Source of the DNA: Climacium dendroides
Taxonomy: Eukaryota; Streptophyta; Bryopsida; Hypnales; Climaciaceae
NCBI GenBank assembly: GCA_950106755.1
Contig: OX467090.1
Coordinates: 7,812,001-7,876,000 of the forward strand
Direction of reading: 5' to 3'
DNA: 64,000 bases
Positions 34,340 to 45,703 of the stretch are shown piece by piece. The position numbers were made by a program, and so were the translations under genes. Numbering within the stretch: the stretch's first letter is position 1; the number at the start of each line of letters is the position of its first letter. The notes below the pieces were generated by a model that saw only the letters and a list, made by a program, of their open reading frames with translations, made no database searches and was not told where the DNA came from.

Positions 34340-35826
34340 ATGCCGAGGGCGAAGAAGGCTTCCAAGGAGCCGAAGGGAAAAGAAGAAGCCCCCTCTATTC
34401 AGTGGACAAGGGAGAATCCCTCGGAGAGTTGCAAAGCATTCTTAATCGAATTGATTGTGAAGTTTTATGAGACAGAGACTACAGTGTCTCTTAACACTAA
34501 ATATATGCGATATGAAGAGGACTGCATCGAGAAATTCTTCGTGGATATGAGGCAGAGGATGTTGGACGCCTTGCACGTACCACAGTGGATTGATGAAACG
34601 GAGAAGAAGAATTTCCCCAAATTTCTTGACAGCAAGGTGCATGATGCATTATGGAATGCTTCGGTCATTTTGGATAAATATTGGAGGAAGAAACACGAAA
34701 ATGATGAAGCCTTCGAGCATGTCATTATGAAAGCGGATTTATTCACCAAAAGGTGCCAACCATTTAAGAGGAGGCAGAATAGAGCAGGGTCAATTGGTTG
34801 GTGGACGAGCAAGCCTGGAATGGACCAAGCACAAATTACACGTCGCCTTCTAATAGTCCTTCCGGAAGCGGCCATGGTGATTCCCGTAAATAACAAAATC
34901 ATGCGGGGTGGCTATGCTACAATTCGAAGAGTGCGAATAGAAGGATGTGTGGAGATTCATCCATCATGGGAGTTTGCAGCAAAGATGTCTCTCCAAGAAG
35001 GTGAACGACCTGCTTTTGCAAAGATGGAACACAATACTAAGACTATGGCAGTAAAGATTCCGCATGCTGGAGTGATACGTTTTTTTGCAGTGCATTCCAA
35101 AAAGAATGAAGGATATTCATTTTGGTGGAACGGCGGTACATTCCGTGAAATGATGCGTCGGGATGACGACTATCTAGACAACATAGCCCTTCGAGTGCTG
35201 TATGAGCCGCGTATAACAGAAGAAGAAATCATTGCTGCTAAAAATCTGAAGCGATTTAGAGCCAAATGCGTGGAGCTTGCATGGGCATTACTGCACATCA
35301 TGAATGCAGTGCACACCGCTGGACATCTCCACAACGACATTTCTCCGGACAACATCATGTTTCATTTTCCTGAAGATGAGTCCCGGGTTTACATTGGAGT
35401 TTGTGATTGGGAGATGACTACAGTGTTGAGTGAGCCCATGAAGTCGTTGTATACATTCACATCAACGCTGAAAAGGACGAAGCTATAAAGAGGAGGTGGT
35501 GGGTGGATCCCAGTATTACTTATGTACACAAAAGAGATGCGGATGTGCAAAACATCCCTTCTCTTTCCATGCAATCCGAGCAATATGCTGTTGCTAAATT
35601 AGCTGAACGGATCAGTAGGCAGTGCATGTCGGAGGCATATCACAAATTGCAGCGTGAATCAAGTAGCTCACATGTCAAGTACCTCCATCCACAATTTGCA
35701 CAGGTGTTTGATACTTACTTGAAATGCGTTCAGAACAAAGAGAGTACTTTGGCACAAGTCATCTTCCGTTTTAGTACTTCATTCAACTGGCCTATTCCGG
35801 ATGAACACTTCCGTGGTTCATATTGA
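34340..35826 (+). pseudogene. Divergent protein kinase-like gene, B copy (one frameshift)
   Basis: Open for 382 codons from ATG 34340, then a one-base loss near 35476 (relative to A) moves to the frame of 35503-35826, ending after WPIPDEHF; total about 495 codons. Residues 1-165 are basic and helical. Kinase-like motifs are Gly-loop-like RGGYATIRRV (189-198), FAAK (Lys 215), HLHNDISPDNIMFHF with Asp 333 and Asn 338, and CDWE (Asp 356) for DFG. The A copy has DWG here, so Glu is a B change. The key Lys, Asp, Asn and Asp remain, so catalysis in intact relatives is possible. FunK1-like kinases are the nearest pattern I can name. Targets unknown. Confidence 0.76.
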
Positions 35827-37385
35827 AGTTCAAGAATAGTTTATATAAGTATATAGGCTGGTAGTATGCATAGATGCCAAGTAGTATGTATGCGAATTAC
35901 ATAGTTGCATAGCATATGTGCACCATTTTGATTTTTTAAGACCAATGAATGCCAATGTAGTTGGATTTTTATGTGCCTTTGTAATTGACGAGGATATTTT
36001 AATTGATAATAATTTTTAAAGTGTGAATTGTCCCTATCTTTTGTCATTGTTGGTTTGCAATTTTGCATAGAAAAGTCTAAAACCCTGCAATTATGGAAAT
36101 TGTGATTTTTAAGTTGGTATTTGCAAGATTGGGAAGTTTTTGTTTTAAATTGTATGGACTTCCAATTCTTCAATTTGCCATGTATGGTTGAAGATATTCA
36201 ATTGGACAATGTATTATGTATAATTGTAAATTGTCTTCTAGATTCTAGAAGCATGGTTTTTTGTTTGGTATCAATGGTGTGTTGTTAATTTCTTGAATGC
36301 AATGGGTTTGTCGGCTTCATTAAGATGTTAAAAAAAAATAGTAATTACCCCCAAAATGCTTGAGGTACCAAAATATTAAATATGGTGTTTGCAAAACTTA
36401 GAAGTTCAGTAAAACCTAACTATTTTTCATCATTTTAGTGAGGTAATAATTTTGGGAAATTCTTTTTGAAGTCTACTTTTGGCTCCAAAAGTCCGATCTT
36501 GCAATTAAAGGACAATGATTTTTCTAAAAGAGATATTATGCAAGGGTACCTTGTGCAATCTTGACTTTTCTTTTGTGTTAAGAGCTTTTGGAAATGAGCC
36601 TCAAATACAGTAGATCTTGGAGGAAAATTCATATTGGAAATTCATATTAAAAAATTATAGAGTAAATTTTGCAAAGTTGTAAATTGATTGGGGTAGTGCA
36701 AGTTTGGCCCATTAACCTCATATTCTTTCATTCTTTGGGTCCCCAACATTTTAGATTTGCCTTGCCAAAAAGGCTTCAACTTTTTTTTGTGATTTTAACA
36801 GCATCATTGTCAAATGTTATAATCTTTCACTGTACAAGTGATATTGTTGTGCTTTCTTTTCCTATGCAATCTCTAACAAGTCTAGTTTGAATTTGTATGG
36901 TTGCAATTCCAAAAAAATTGATACATCTTACCAAAATGTGGGCTCTTTGTTCAATTTAGAGCAAATTAAAAGAAGTTTAAATTTGAAAATAAGGCTTCGA
37001 CATGTAGGGGTTACAACATCCTATGGTTATTTGGATGATTGAATTTGTTTGAACCATCAACCATTGTTTTCTTGGGCCAATTGAAGGCCCAAATGCCTAA
37101 AAAAAAATAGACTGCACCAAATCTATAGGTTAAATTTGAAGAAAAATTGGATGATAATGCCAAATTGCTTGAATTTGAAAGAAAAAAAATTGGATGAAAT
37201 TGCACACATCAAATGTAACTCATCTAAATATGTGGATGAAAAGATAATTCTATCCAAAATATAAATGAATACTAAAAACTTTAGTAACATTATTTTGTCA
37301 TATATTGCCACTTTAGCAATTCTTCAAAAATTGGAAAAAAACCCATGGTTTCATCCCTACACGGAAGTTTACCCCATTTTCCGCC
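35827..37385. other. AT-rich right-hand region of B
   Basis: Noncoding. Bases 36300-37385 are nearly identical to 47195-48280 in C. They contain the 3' module also seen at 33270-33860. No gene recognised. Confidence 0.5.
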
Positions 37386-37389
37386 AGAT

Positions 37390-37760
37390 GCCCCGATCAG
37401 ACGACCCCACACTGACTCATTTGCCCCGTCCGCCTCCCCGTTTGCCTCCCCATCTGCCTCCTCGTCTGCCTCCCCATCCGCCCTCCCGTCCAGCTCCTCG
37501 TCCGCCCTCCCGTCCAGCTCCTCGTCCGTCCTCCCCGTCCAGCTCCCCATCCGCCCTCCTGTCCGCCTCCCCGTCCGCCCTCCCGTCCAGCTCCCCATCC
37601 GCCCTCTCGTTCAGCTCCCCGTCTGCCCTCCTGTCCGCCTCCCCGTCCGCCCCGTCCGCTGGACGGTCAGAACGTCCTATGTCGGCGGACGTTCAGGAAC
37701 CAGCGGACGTAGACGTTGGACGTCCGAACGTCCGGACGTCCATGTAACCCTGAAATCAAC
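37390..37760. repeat. GGACG array and right terminus of B with target duplication
   Basis: CCCGTCCGCCCTCCCGTCCA-type array (37420-37665), then GGACGTCCATGTAACCCTG ending at 37752. Its reverse complement starts CAGGGTTACATGGACG. AAATCAAC follows at 37753-37760, matching 16589-16596. Confidence 0.93.
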
Positions 37761-37854
37761 AGAGGAGTTAATAATTACTGACTTTGCTTATTTTTCAATT
37801 CAAAGTAACACTAACAACTTTAGAGTCCCAGGCAACAGCGCAAGATTTTTGCCA
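37753..37854 (-). mobile_element. Gypsy E leader with primer-binding site
   Basis: On the minus strand the LTR ends GTGCTGTGACA (37855) and 11 bases later TTGCGCTGTTGCCTGGGA (37843-37826) follows. It matches 15 of 18 positions of the TGGCGCCGTTGCCGGGGA primer site typical of Athila/Tat-type plant gypsy elements. The leader then runs into the B insertion and continues as gag at 16596. Confidence 0.8.
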
Positions 37855-40800
37855 TGTCACAGCACAGGGTAAGTAAAATTCCCTATTATGCTCACAAAAA
37901 CCTATTTAAAGCATAACAAAGTGACTCTAAAGATCAAACCCAAGAGACTCTGTGAAGTGCTTCATGCTACTAGGTGCTTTGAGGAAAATTCTCAATTCAA
38001 ATATTCTTCTTTCTCACTCTTTATTCTTTTTCCAAATACCGGACAATTCCTTTCTATTACCGTAGGCTGATCCGGTCTATGCTAATACTTGATCCAAATT
38101 AAAATCCATTCACACAACCAACAAGAATCCAACCGGAACTCACACTCCCGACCGGATCTTTATCACTTTATCCGAGAAACTCATTTTCCTCGGTTTCTAT
38201 TCCGGTTTCGCTTAACCTTTGTTGGCACTTCAGAGGGGTCTACCACTTGTTCTCAGAGAGGTAGGCCCTCTTCTCCTTCTGGTCTTTATAGTGACGGAAG
38301 ATTCACTCAACTAATCTATCTTCCTATTCTAACAGGATCCGGTTTGATTTTTCACAGCAAACTAGAAATACTCCCAATCTGTAGGTCACGCAAAAATCCC
38401 CTGTACGATCCTCACCAAGTACAACGACCTTACTGTCTCCTCAGATCCGTACAAAACTAAGGTAGTTACAAGTGTGTCCGCCCGTACTAATACAATCTAG
38501 AGCTCTTCCATTTACTTCTTCAGATGGCGAGACCTCTCAAGTGTTCGGAGGCTAACCCAGACATTCCATCTGGTAGCTCTAGTGTAGTTTGAGAATCCTC
38601 TCTCTTACTACCTAGCCTAGTACTGGCTATTTCACCCGGAATAATGAATTCTAAATCTACTGAGGTGTCATGACTCACTCCTAACACTTATAACCTGTCT
38701 ACATACACATGCAATCACAAGAAGATACCAAGGGGAGAAGCTCCTCTCACAATCTGCTCATCTATACTCAATCTCTCCCTCTCTCATCTAGTCAGTCCTT
38801 GGGAAGACAACGAAAACAATAGAAAATACAAAGGAGACAGTATATGCAAAAAGAAGAACTCCTCGTCTCAGTCTTGAGACTCAAATTATATACAAAATTT
38901 ACAAAAAACTGTTCCCGGAAATCCGGCACTGATTCGGCCGAGATTTTTGGATCTGAACTTTTTTTATCTTTCCGAGATAAGGTCCGGTCTAACAAAATTT
39001 CCTATCTCTAAATTCCTAACTACCTACTCATCCTAAGGGGGTCCACCACTATTTGGAGTTGCTATAGGGGAGAGTTCACTCAAGTTTTTACTCTTATCCC
39101 CCCCTTCCAGAACTCGTTTCGGTTCTGCAGAGGAAGTCACCCCTGTCATCGCCCGCAGAGCCACTAAAGTGGAAGTTCTTCCTCCCTCCTTCTCCTTTGA
39201 GACTGGAGTTTCAAACTTCCCATCCAGGATTTCCACCTCATTGAACTCATCCAGGATTGAAATCCCGGATAGAGAGACCAATCCACTCTGGAACTTCCGG
39301 ATGTTGTCCTTCAACCCTTTAGTGTCTTTCCGGAATTCCTTCATGGTCTCCTCTACCTCTCCGGCAAAGTCAGTTAAGATGCGAGCGATGCGGGTACTAG
39401 AAGGTTTCTAATCCTTGTGCATTCCCTCATCAAAAAGCTTGGCCTTTGCCATCACGTCACCGGATGCCCCTACTACTGCTGTCATCCGGTCCATTGCCGC
39501 CTTGGTCTCCTTTTGCAGGGACATTGCAGCCTTCACTTGATCGCGACTAGCATCCAAGTCCTTCCGGAAGGCTTGGATCTCCCCTCGCAACCGGATCACT
39601 TGCTCATCCGTCTCCCGCTAGTTGATGTTCTGTTTCAACAACCTTTCTTTTAATTCTCGAACATCGTCAGGGTTGTTGATGCAGTTCGCCACGGCTTCCG
39701 GTAGCGCACTAGTTGGAGTACTTTCCACCAAGTCCGCCACTTCACGAAGCGTAGTGGTCTTGATCTCCCAATCCGCTCTCACTACACTGAGAATCCGGAT
39801 TAGGTCGTTATATGGACCTGTCAGGTCCGTCATCTGAGACACTGAAGTGGGTCTCTAGTTGACCACCTCCACTGGCTTCTGCTTCTTTGGGACGACCGGC
39901 TCCACCCTTTCCACCAGTTCTGGTCCTTTGTCCCTACGAGGCACTAAAAGAGAGCCCCTTAAACTCGGCGTCCGTTTGGTTCTCCTTTGGTTGAGAGGGG
40001 CTTCCTCTTCCTCCTTTTCTTCTTCCTCTTCCCAAGCCCTCTTGTTAGGGTTTTCACCCTCCGGTTCCGTCTCGGATTCTTCATCCAAATATCCGATCCA
40101 CCGCACGTCCGGAGAGCCATTTGAGCTCTCTATTCCTTGTTCTCCTTTGAAGCCAGGAGACTCTAGTCCTTGTACAAGTGGAAAAGGTAGGGGCATACCA
40201 GAGTAGCCCTACTCTTTTCCACATTTGAGACTAGGACATTCACCAACATGTGAATGTAGCCTGCCCAATCCATCCTCTTTTCCCCGCTCAGGGTTCCAAA
40301 AATAGCATTTCTGATTGTGGGGGTCACTTGGGTGGATTTTTCTGGATGCAGGATGGGCACTAAAAATTCAAGCAGCCACTGGTGTCATGCATTGACACAG
40401 TCTTTGATGGTGAATCCGTCCTTGGGGTTGGTTGTTCCTCTGAACTTTCCTCGCACGAAGTCTCCCTTCCGGTTGGCTTGCGTTGTACTGCCTTTCTCAA
40501 AGTCATAAACTCTCTTCCAAATCTCCCGCATCCACATGGACGAAGCCGGTTGAAGGGAGTTATCAAACTGGTTAAGGGCTCCTTCTATGAGCTCCGTAAC
40601 TATGGCTTCACTCCGGAAGCCCCAGGGTTTTCCAAAGAATCCCGCGCATCCCGTGGCGGAGAGGTCTTCCATTAACTCCACTCTCTCCCGCTCGTTACTG
40701 GACTCTAAAGGTGCCACCTTTCTCACCTTGATTTCTATTTTGTGTGCACTCATCTATCCCTAATTTCTACCACGATTTAACTGCGGCATCCGTCTCCTCT

Positions 40801-41436
40801 CCAAATCATTACCTCACTTTTTTCCTGGCCGCACGTCCCGTTTCCTTACAACTCGCTTCCTCGGTCTCAACCGAGTTATCTCCTGTGCCAATCTTCACGC
40901 AGATTCTCACAACGCTCACTCGTCCTCAATCGGTCGCTCTCAAAGATACGCAGCCAATTCCTCTCCTCACTTAGTGCAAAGGAACCTCAATCACTCACGT
41001 AGAAGAAAGTAGATTTACAGAAGCTTACACCCTCACAAACACCTTCATTCTTACAAAACCCAAAAACTCACAACACACTTGTACATTCTTATAAACAGAA
41101 ATCATTGAGAGCGTGGTAAGTACGCGAGTGCTCCCAGGTGAAAATGAGAGACTAAACCCTAAAGCAATCTCTTTTGTACCCTGGAAACCTAATCATTACT
41201 TTTTTCCGATTTTTCGGGCGCAGATCCCGGATCCGTTCCTTCGGTCATGGGACTAGACCGGATTCGTTTCCGACATCCATTCCGCTCCATACTCCGGTTC
41301 ATTCAAGGCTACTTCCATAGTCTTCCTAACTTTTAGCTTTTCCTTTCTTTCTGTACCAATCCGGGTATACTTTTTCCGGATTCCATGTTTCAAAACACAA
41401 TAGAGGAAAAAAAATCAAAAAGTTTTCCTTCTAAGA
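37855..41436 (-). mobile_element. Gypsy E 5' LTR (3.58 kb), ORF-bearing, left palindrome arm
   Basis: On the minus strand it begins T(C)TTAGAAGGAAAAC and ends CCCTGTGCTGTGACA just before the primer site. The inverted copy at 41853-51592 begins TGTTAGAAGG and ends CTGTGCTGCGACA, so both ends are defined by comparison and fit TG...CA (one mutated base here). The unit carries an ORF family (40753-39033) flanked by long untranslated parts. LTRs of this length exist in Athila/Tat/Ogre elements; an ORF within is unusual. Confidence 0.68.
39033..40753 (-). pseudogene. LTR-borne ORF, left arm copy (decayed)
   Basis: From ATG 40753 (MSAHKIEIKVRKVAPLE) the minus strand shows the family pattern: KPWGFRSEA, W..EIWKRVYDFEKG, KGDFVRGKFRGT.NPKDGF.IKDC, then a stop, LEFLVPILHPEKSTQVT, NAIFGTLSGE.RMDW, YLFHLYKD, a charged linker (EEEEEKEEEEA), and a coiled-coil part (DEQVIRLRGEIQAFRKDLDA) to about 39033. 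Several stops interrupt it. The same protein is on the plus strand in the right arm with only scattered differences. Confidence 0.62.
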
Positions 41437-41852
41437 AGGAATTGGAACAAGAAATAAGAGAAGAGGTTCAAAGAGGGAAGAGAAAAGAGGAGGATCCAAT
41501 CTGGCATAGTGATCTTGTTGGGTTGGTCATCACAGAGCTTACTCAGATCCAAGGGAAGTATGAAAAAGAGAGGAACACCTTGAAAGGGGTGTGCAAGTTG
41601 TTAGGTAATATCCTGAAGGCTAAGTGTGAGGAGCAAGTCCGGAACCTAATTCAGGATGTTGGGGGAAAGCCGGAAAGGTTGACATCCAAAGGTTCATGGA
41701 TGACTTGCTCAAGATAAAGGAGATTAGTGGTAAGCAGCAGGAGAATGAGAAATAGACTTCTATCTAGTCAAATGAGACACTTAACCAGATTAGAGAGTTC
41801 ATCACCCATCTTATAGAAGTGATGAACAAGGCTAGACTATTCAATGAGAAAA
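41437..41852 (+). other. Palindrome spacer with fragment of a related ORF
   Basis: About 416 bp separate the two inverted LTR-like arms. A frame running through it (from 41385) has a coiled-coil stretch (LTQIQGKYEKERNTLKGVCK) resembling the middle of the LTR-borne ORFs (DLIR...ADWEIKTTTLREV). It may be a remnant of another, older copy of the family into which the arms were inserted. Confidence 0.45.
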
Positions 41853-42623
41853 TGTTAGAAGGAAACTTTTTGATTTTTTTTCCTCTATTGTGTTTTGAAA
41901 CATGGAATCCGGAAAAAGTATACCCGGATTGGTACAAAAAGAAAGGAAAAGCTAAAAGTTAGGAAGACTATGGAAGTAGCCCTGAATGAACCGGAGTATG
42001 GAGCGGAATGGATGTCGGAAACGAATCCGGTCTAGTCCCATGACCGAAGGAACGGATCCGGGATCTGCGCCCGAAAAATCGGAAAAAAGTAATGATTAGG
42101 TTTCCAGGGTACAAAAGAGATTGCTTTAGGGTTTAGTCTCTCATTTGCACCTGGGAGCACTCGCGTACCTACCACGCTCTCAGTGATTTCTGTTTATAAG
42201 AATGCACAAGTGTGTTGTGAGTTTCTGGGTTTGGTGTTTGTGAGGGTGTAAGCTTTTGTAAATCTATTTTCTTCTACGCGAGTGATTGAGGTTCCTTTGC
42301 ACTAAGTGAGGAGAGGAATTGGCTGCGTATCTTTGAGAGCAACCGATTGAAGACGAGTGAGCGTTGTGAGAATCTGCGTGAAGATTGGCACAGGAGATAA
42401 CTCGGTTGAGACCGAGGAAGCGAGTTGTAAGGAAACGGGACGTGCAGCCAGGAGAAAAGTGAGGTAATGATTTGGAGAGGAGACGGATGCCGCAGTTAAA
42501 TTGCGGTAGAAATCAGGGACAGACGAGTGCACACAAAATAGAAATCAAGGTGAGAAAGGTGGCACCTTTAGAGCCCAGTAACGAGCGGGAGAGAGTGGAG
42601 TTAATGGAAGACCTCTCCGCTAT

Positions 42624-42700
42624 GGGATGCACAGGGTTGTCGTGGACGTGCGTCCGCGGCGAAATTGCATCCAAAATCGGACGTCCTGACGTCCGTACGT
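42624..42700. repeat. Element C left terminus with target duplication
   Basis: GGGATGCA (42624-42631) pairs with GGGATGCG (48796-48803), 7 of 8 bases. The empty site is seen in the other palindrome arm near 40640, where CCACGGGATGCGCGGGATTC (reverse complement) is uninterrupted. The element starts CAGGGTTGTCGTGGACG at 42632. Confidence 0.92.
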
Positions 42701-42905
42701 CCGGACCCTGTGGACGCAGACAGACGGTCCTCGGTCGCCGTCTTGCGGGCGGATGGATTGGCGGACGGGCCGGTCAGACTGGCGGACGGACGGCCGTTTT
42801 TATTGGCGGACGAGCGGATGGGCGGGCGGGCGGACGGGCAGGCGGACGGGCGAGCAAACGGAGTGGCGGTTTTACGGACGGACGCGCGAACGGTTCAAGG
42901 GCCAA
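42640..42905. repeat. GGACG array, left end of C
   Basis: Homologous to 16605-16910 in B, with different copy number and order of GGCGGACGG words. Confidence 0.87.
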
Positions 42906-43289
42906 GGGGTTTAGGGAGTTTGGGAGTGACCGACTAAGAAAGTGAGGGTTTGTAACTTTGCATTTTGCAATTTTGCATGATTTTCAGTTTGTTTTAGGGT
43001 TCTTTTTACATATTTGTGAGTTTTGGCGCTTCAGAAATTTTTACGTGCTACACACTTGAAATTGAGAACAAAAAATAACACAATGAAGATTTCTTCAATA
43101 TCACTTGGGACAAAATCCCCCCAAAATGATAGTTTCATTAATTCTTTCAAGATAATTTGGCAACCTTGTACTACTATGAAATGCTCCAAGAACTAATAAA
43201 TCTTAGCTATTCATCTCTCTAAATCGTAAGCATTTGAGCACCAAGTTCTGTAAATGTTCTTCATTCAAATCCTTTCTAAATTTGAATGC

Positions 43290-43555
43290 CTAGGGGTGGT
43301 AATCACTATCTCCTTTCACCTTTGCCCCACTACTGTACTCTCTTGATTGGAATTCATCATCTTCATCACTCATGGTGTTTTCTTCATCGTCTGATGAAAG
43401 TGTTTGATTTCCCCCTCTTTTCTCTTATACTGTTGAAGATACAAGAGCTTTCTTAGGCTTGACCATCATTTGCTCCTTCTTTGCTTTCATCAAGGTTTTC
43501 CCTACACGTTCACGAAGGCGATCAACCGCTTTTCCTTTTCTCAAGGGAAGTTTTG
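43290..43555 (-). pseudogene. Transposase tail fragment in C
   Basis: The minus strand encodes PKLPLRKGKAVDRLRERVGK and an acidic end as in B 17557-17274. Upstream it is fused at about 43556 to the RING-gene promoter array, so the fragment is a deletion scar, not a gene. Confidence 0.78.
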
Positions 43556-43564
43556 GAATAGGCC

Positions 43565-43840
43565 AATATACCCGTCCGCTCCCAGACTTAAAAGAGGCCC
43601 GGGACCGGACCTGTCCCGGACCACGCGGACGTAGCCCGAGCCGGCGGACGGGAGGACGAACCTGCCCCATCCGCCGCCGAAGCGGACAAGCAGACAGCGG
43701 ACGACTCGACTGCGTCCGACCGCCCTGTCCGCCCGACCGCCCTGTCTGCCTTGTCCGCCCTGTCTACCTTGTCCGCCCTGTCCGCCTTGTCCGCCCAATT
43801 GCCCCGTCCGCCCCGTCCGCCTAGTCCGTCGCCTAGTATT
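43565..43840. repeat. GGACG array in C (from RING-gene promoter)
   Basis: It starts with the CCAATATACCCGTCCGCTCC box shared with 29052-29071 in B, then CGGACC and CTTGTCCGCCCTGTCCGCC repeats that drifted from the B copy. Confidence 0.83.
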
Positions 43841-45657
43841 TCGAGGCGTCCAAATTTTTTCCATATTGGCATGAGACATAGGATTCTTCTCGTCCACCTT
43901 TATTTACTGTCAGATTTTTTGGGTCAATTAAAGTTTCAGCATCCTATGCTTTTGTCATTAACCCAGAAAATCAAAAATAGACAAGTTATAATTAGATTTT
44001 AAATAATCATTTCGAGGTCTTTGAAGTTTACAGTGAGACCCTAAACTCTAAACCCTAGAACCCTAAAACCCTCAATTCTTAGTCTCCTACATTTCAAATT
44101 ACGCCATTGTTTTGAGCAAATTGTAAATTTGTAATATTCATTTGAAATTGTATGCATACAAATTTTAACTAGACATAAAGAATATTATTTTTTTATTTAT
44201 TTTTTCATCATGTAGGATATTTCAAAGGGAAAGAAAAAAACAAGAACATGATCAATATTAGTGATGAAGTGAAACGTTATAATTTACAATTGACCGAATT
44301 GAGATGGTGCTACAATCACAACAATTACTTGAAGGGGTTTGGTTTTGGTTTTGGTTTTGAACCTCATGAACAATTTCCATTGACTTCAAGGTGTTTTGTA
44401 CATATGGACTTATGGAGAAGCCAAAAATGTATATAACTTATGCATGTCACACACTTCAACGTCATGTTTATACTGTATTTTGTAATGCCCTTTTTTATTA
44501 GGATTGTTTTAAAAGTAAGGGTATACAAAGAGTGTAAGACTTCACAACATTTCTGGAATTAGTAGAACTCTAAAACCCTGCCGTAATGAGAAAAACATTA
44601 TAATCTTCTAATCCATAAAAGATATGTTTTTGGGTGGTTTTTTTGTTTTTTTTGTTTTTTTTTGTTTTTTTTTGTTTTTTTGTTTTTTTGTTCCTGGAGA
44701 ATTTGAAACGTGAAGCAATAAAACATATTTAGTTTCCATTTGTATAAGTTCTTCTTTTATCTAAGGGTGGGTTTATACTGTGCCTAAAGCCGGATGGAAG
44801 GCCAGCTGAATTTGCCTTCGATCCAGCCTTCAATCTAGCCCCAGTTTTTCCATCCGGCCCTACTTAATGTAAACCCCTTGGGTCGGATTCTGGGGCCGGA
44901 TTTTCAATTCATGTGCTCTTCAATTTCCTCAAGGCTCAATTAAAAAAATATATAAAAATATGCATGTTTATTTTTTATTTTTTAAATTAAAAACAAAGAT
45001 TTTTTTATTTTTTTTCATTTTTCTTTTTGTTTCTATATATTTTATTTCTAAAATAAAAAAAGAAGTTTATTTATTTATTACTTAAAAATAAAAAAGAAAT
45101 TTAATATTTTGGTTTTCCTCTTATATAGAATATGCATTTATAATCAACATGTTTAATGCTAAAACATAGGTACTTTATTGTAGTCACTTAGATGATTTTC
45201 CTTTAAAATTAAAAAAAGTAAATCCATAAGGGAGTTTGCTCTAAAAACACCCATGCTCTAAGAGTGATCATGATGGAGAGGTACATTTTGCTTTATTGAA
45301 TGTACTAGCACATTTTAGGACATGGTCACTTTTAATGACCGTTGCCTTTCAACTTTAAAAAATTCATAACTAATTACAGAAAGATCTAAAAAATATGAAA
45401 GAAATCAAGTCACTAAAAAAGTATGACGATAAAGGGCCTAACGTGCATTTCAAAATCTACTCTACAATTTTTTAAATGAATCTTTAATGTGGTTTTTTCT
45501 CTAAGATTTAGTGTATTTGAGGCTCATTTCCAAAAGCCCTGAACACTATGAAAGTCAAGTTTGTGATGGACACTCTTGTACAAAATCTTGAATAAAAAAA
45601 TCATAATCAATCATTTAGAAAATTGGATTTTTGATGCTAAAATTAGATTTAAAATAG

Positions 45658-45703
<46 letters not shown>

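Larger units (their letters stand above)
16597..37752. mobile_element. Element B, giant gene-carrying hAT-like transposon (21.2 kb)
   Basis: B is bounded by an exact 8-bp duplication (AAATCAAC) and CAGGGTT inverted ends. Removing it joins E's leader to E's gag. Cargo: hAT transposase (minus, 24218-17274, split by element D), coiled-coil/RING gene (minus, 28780-25154), Gly/Tyr-rich gene (plus, 31963-33069) and kinase-like gene (plus, 34340-35826). Six GGACG arrays: two terminal, four at promoters. At 21 kb (17.6 kb without D) it is far larger than typical hAT elements of roughly 3-5 kb. The coding regions carry stops or frameshifts, so this copy is probably immobile now. Confidence 0.9.
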
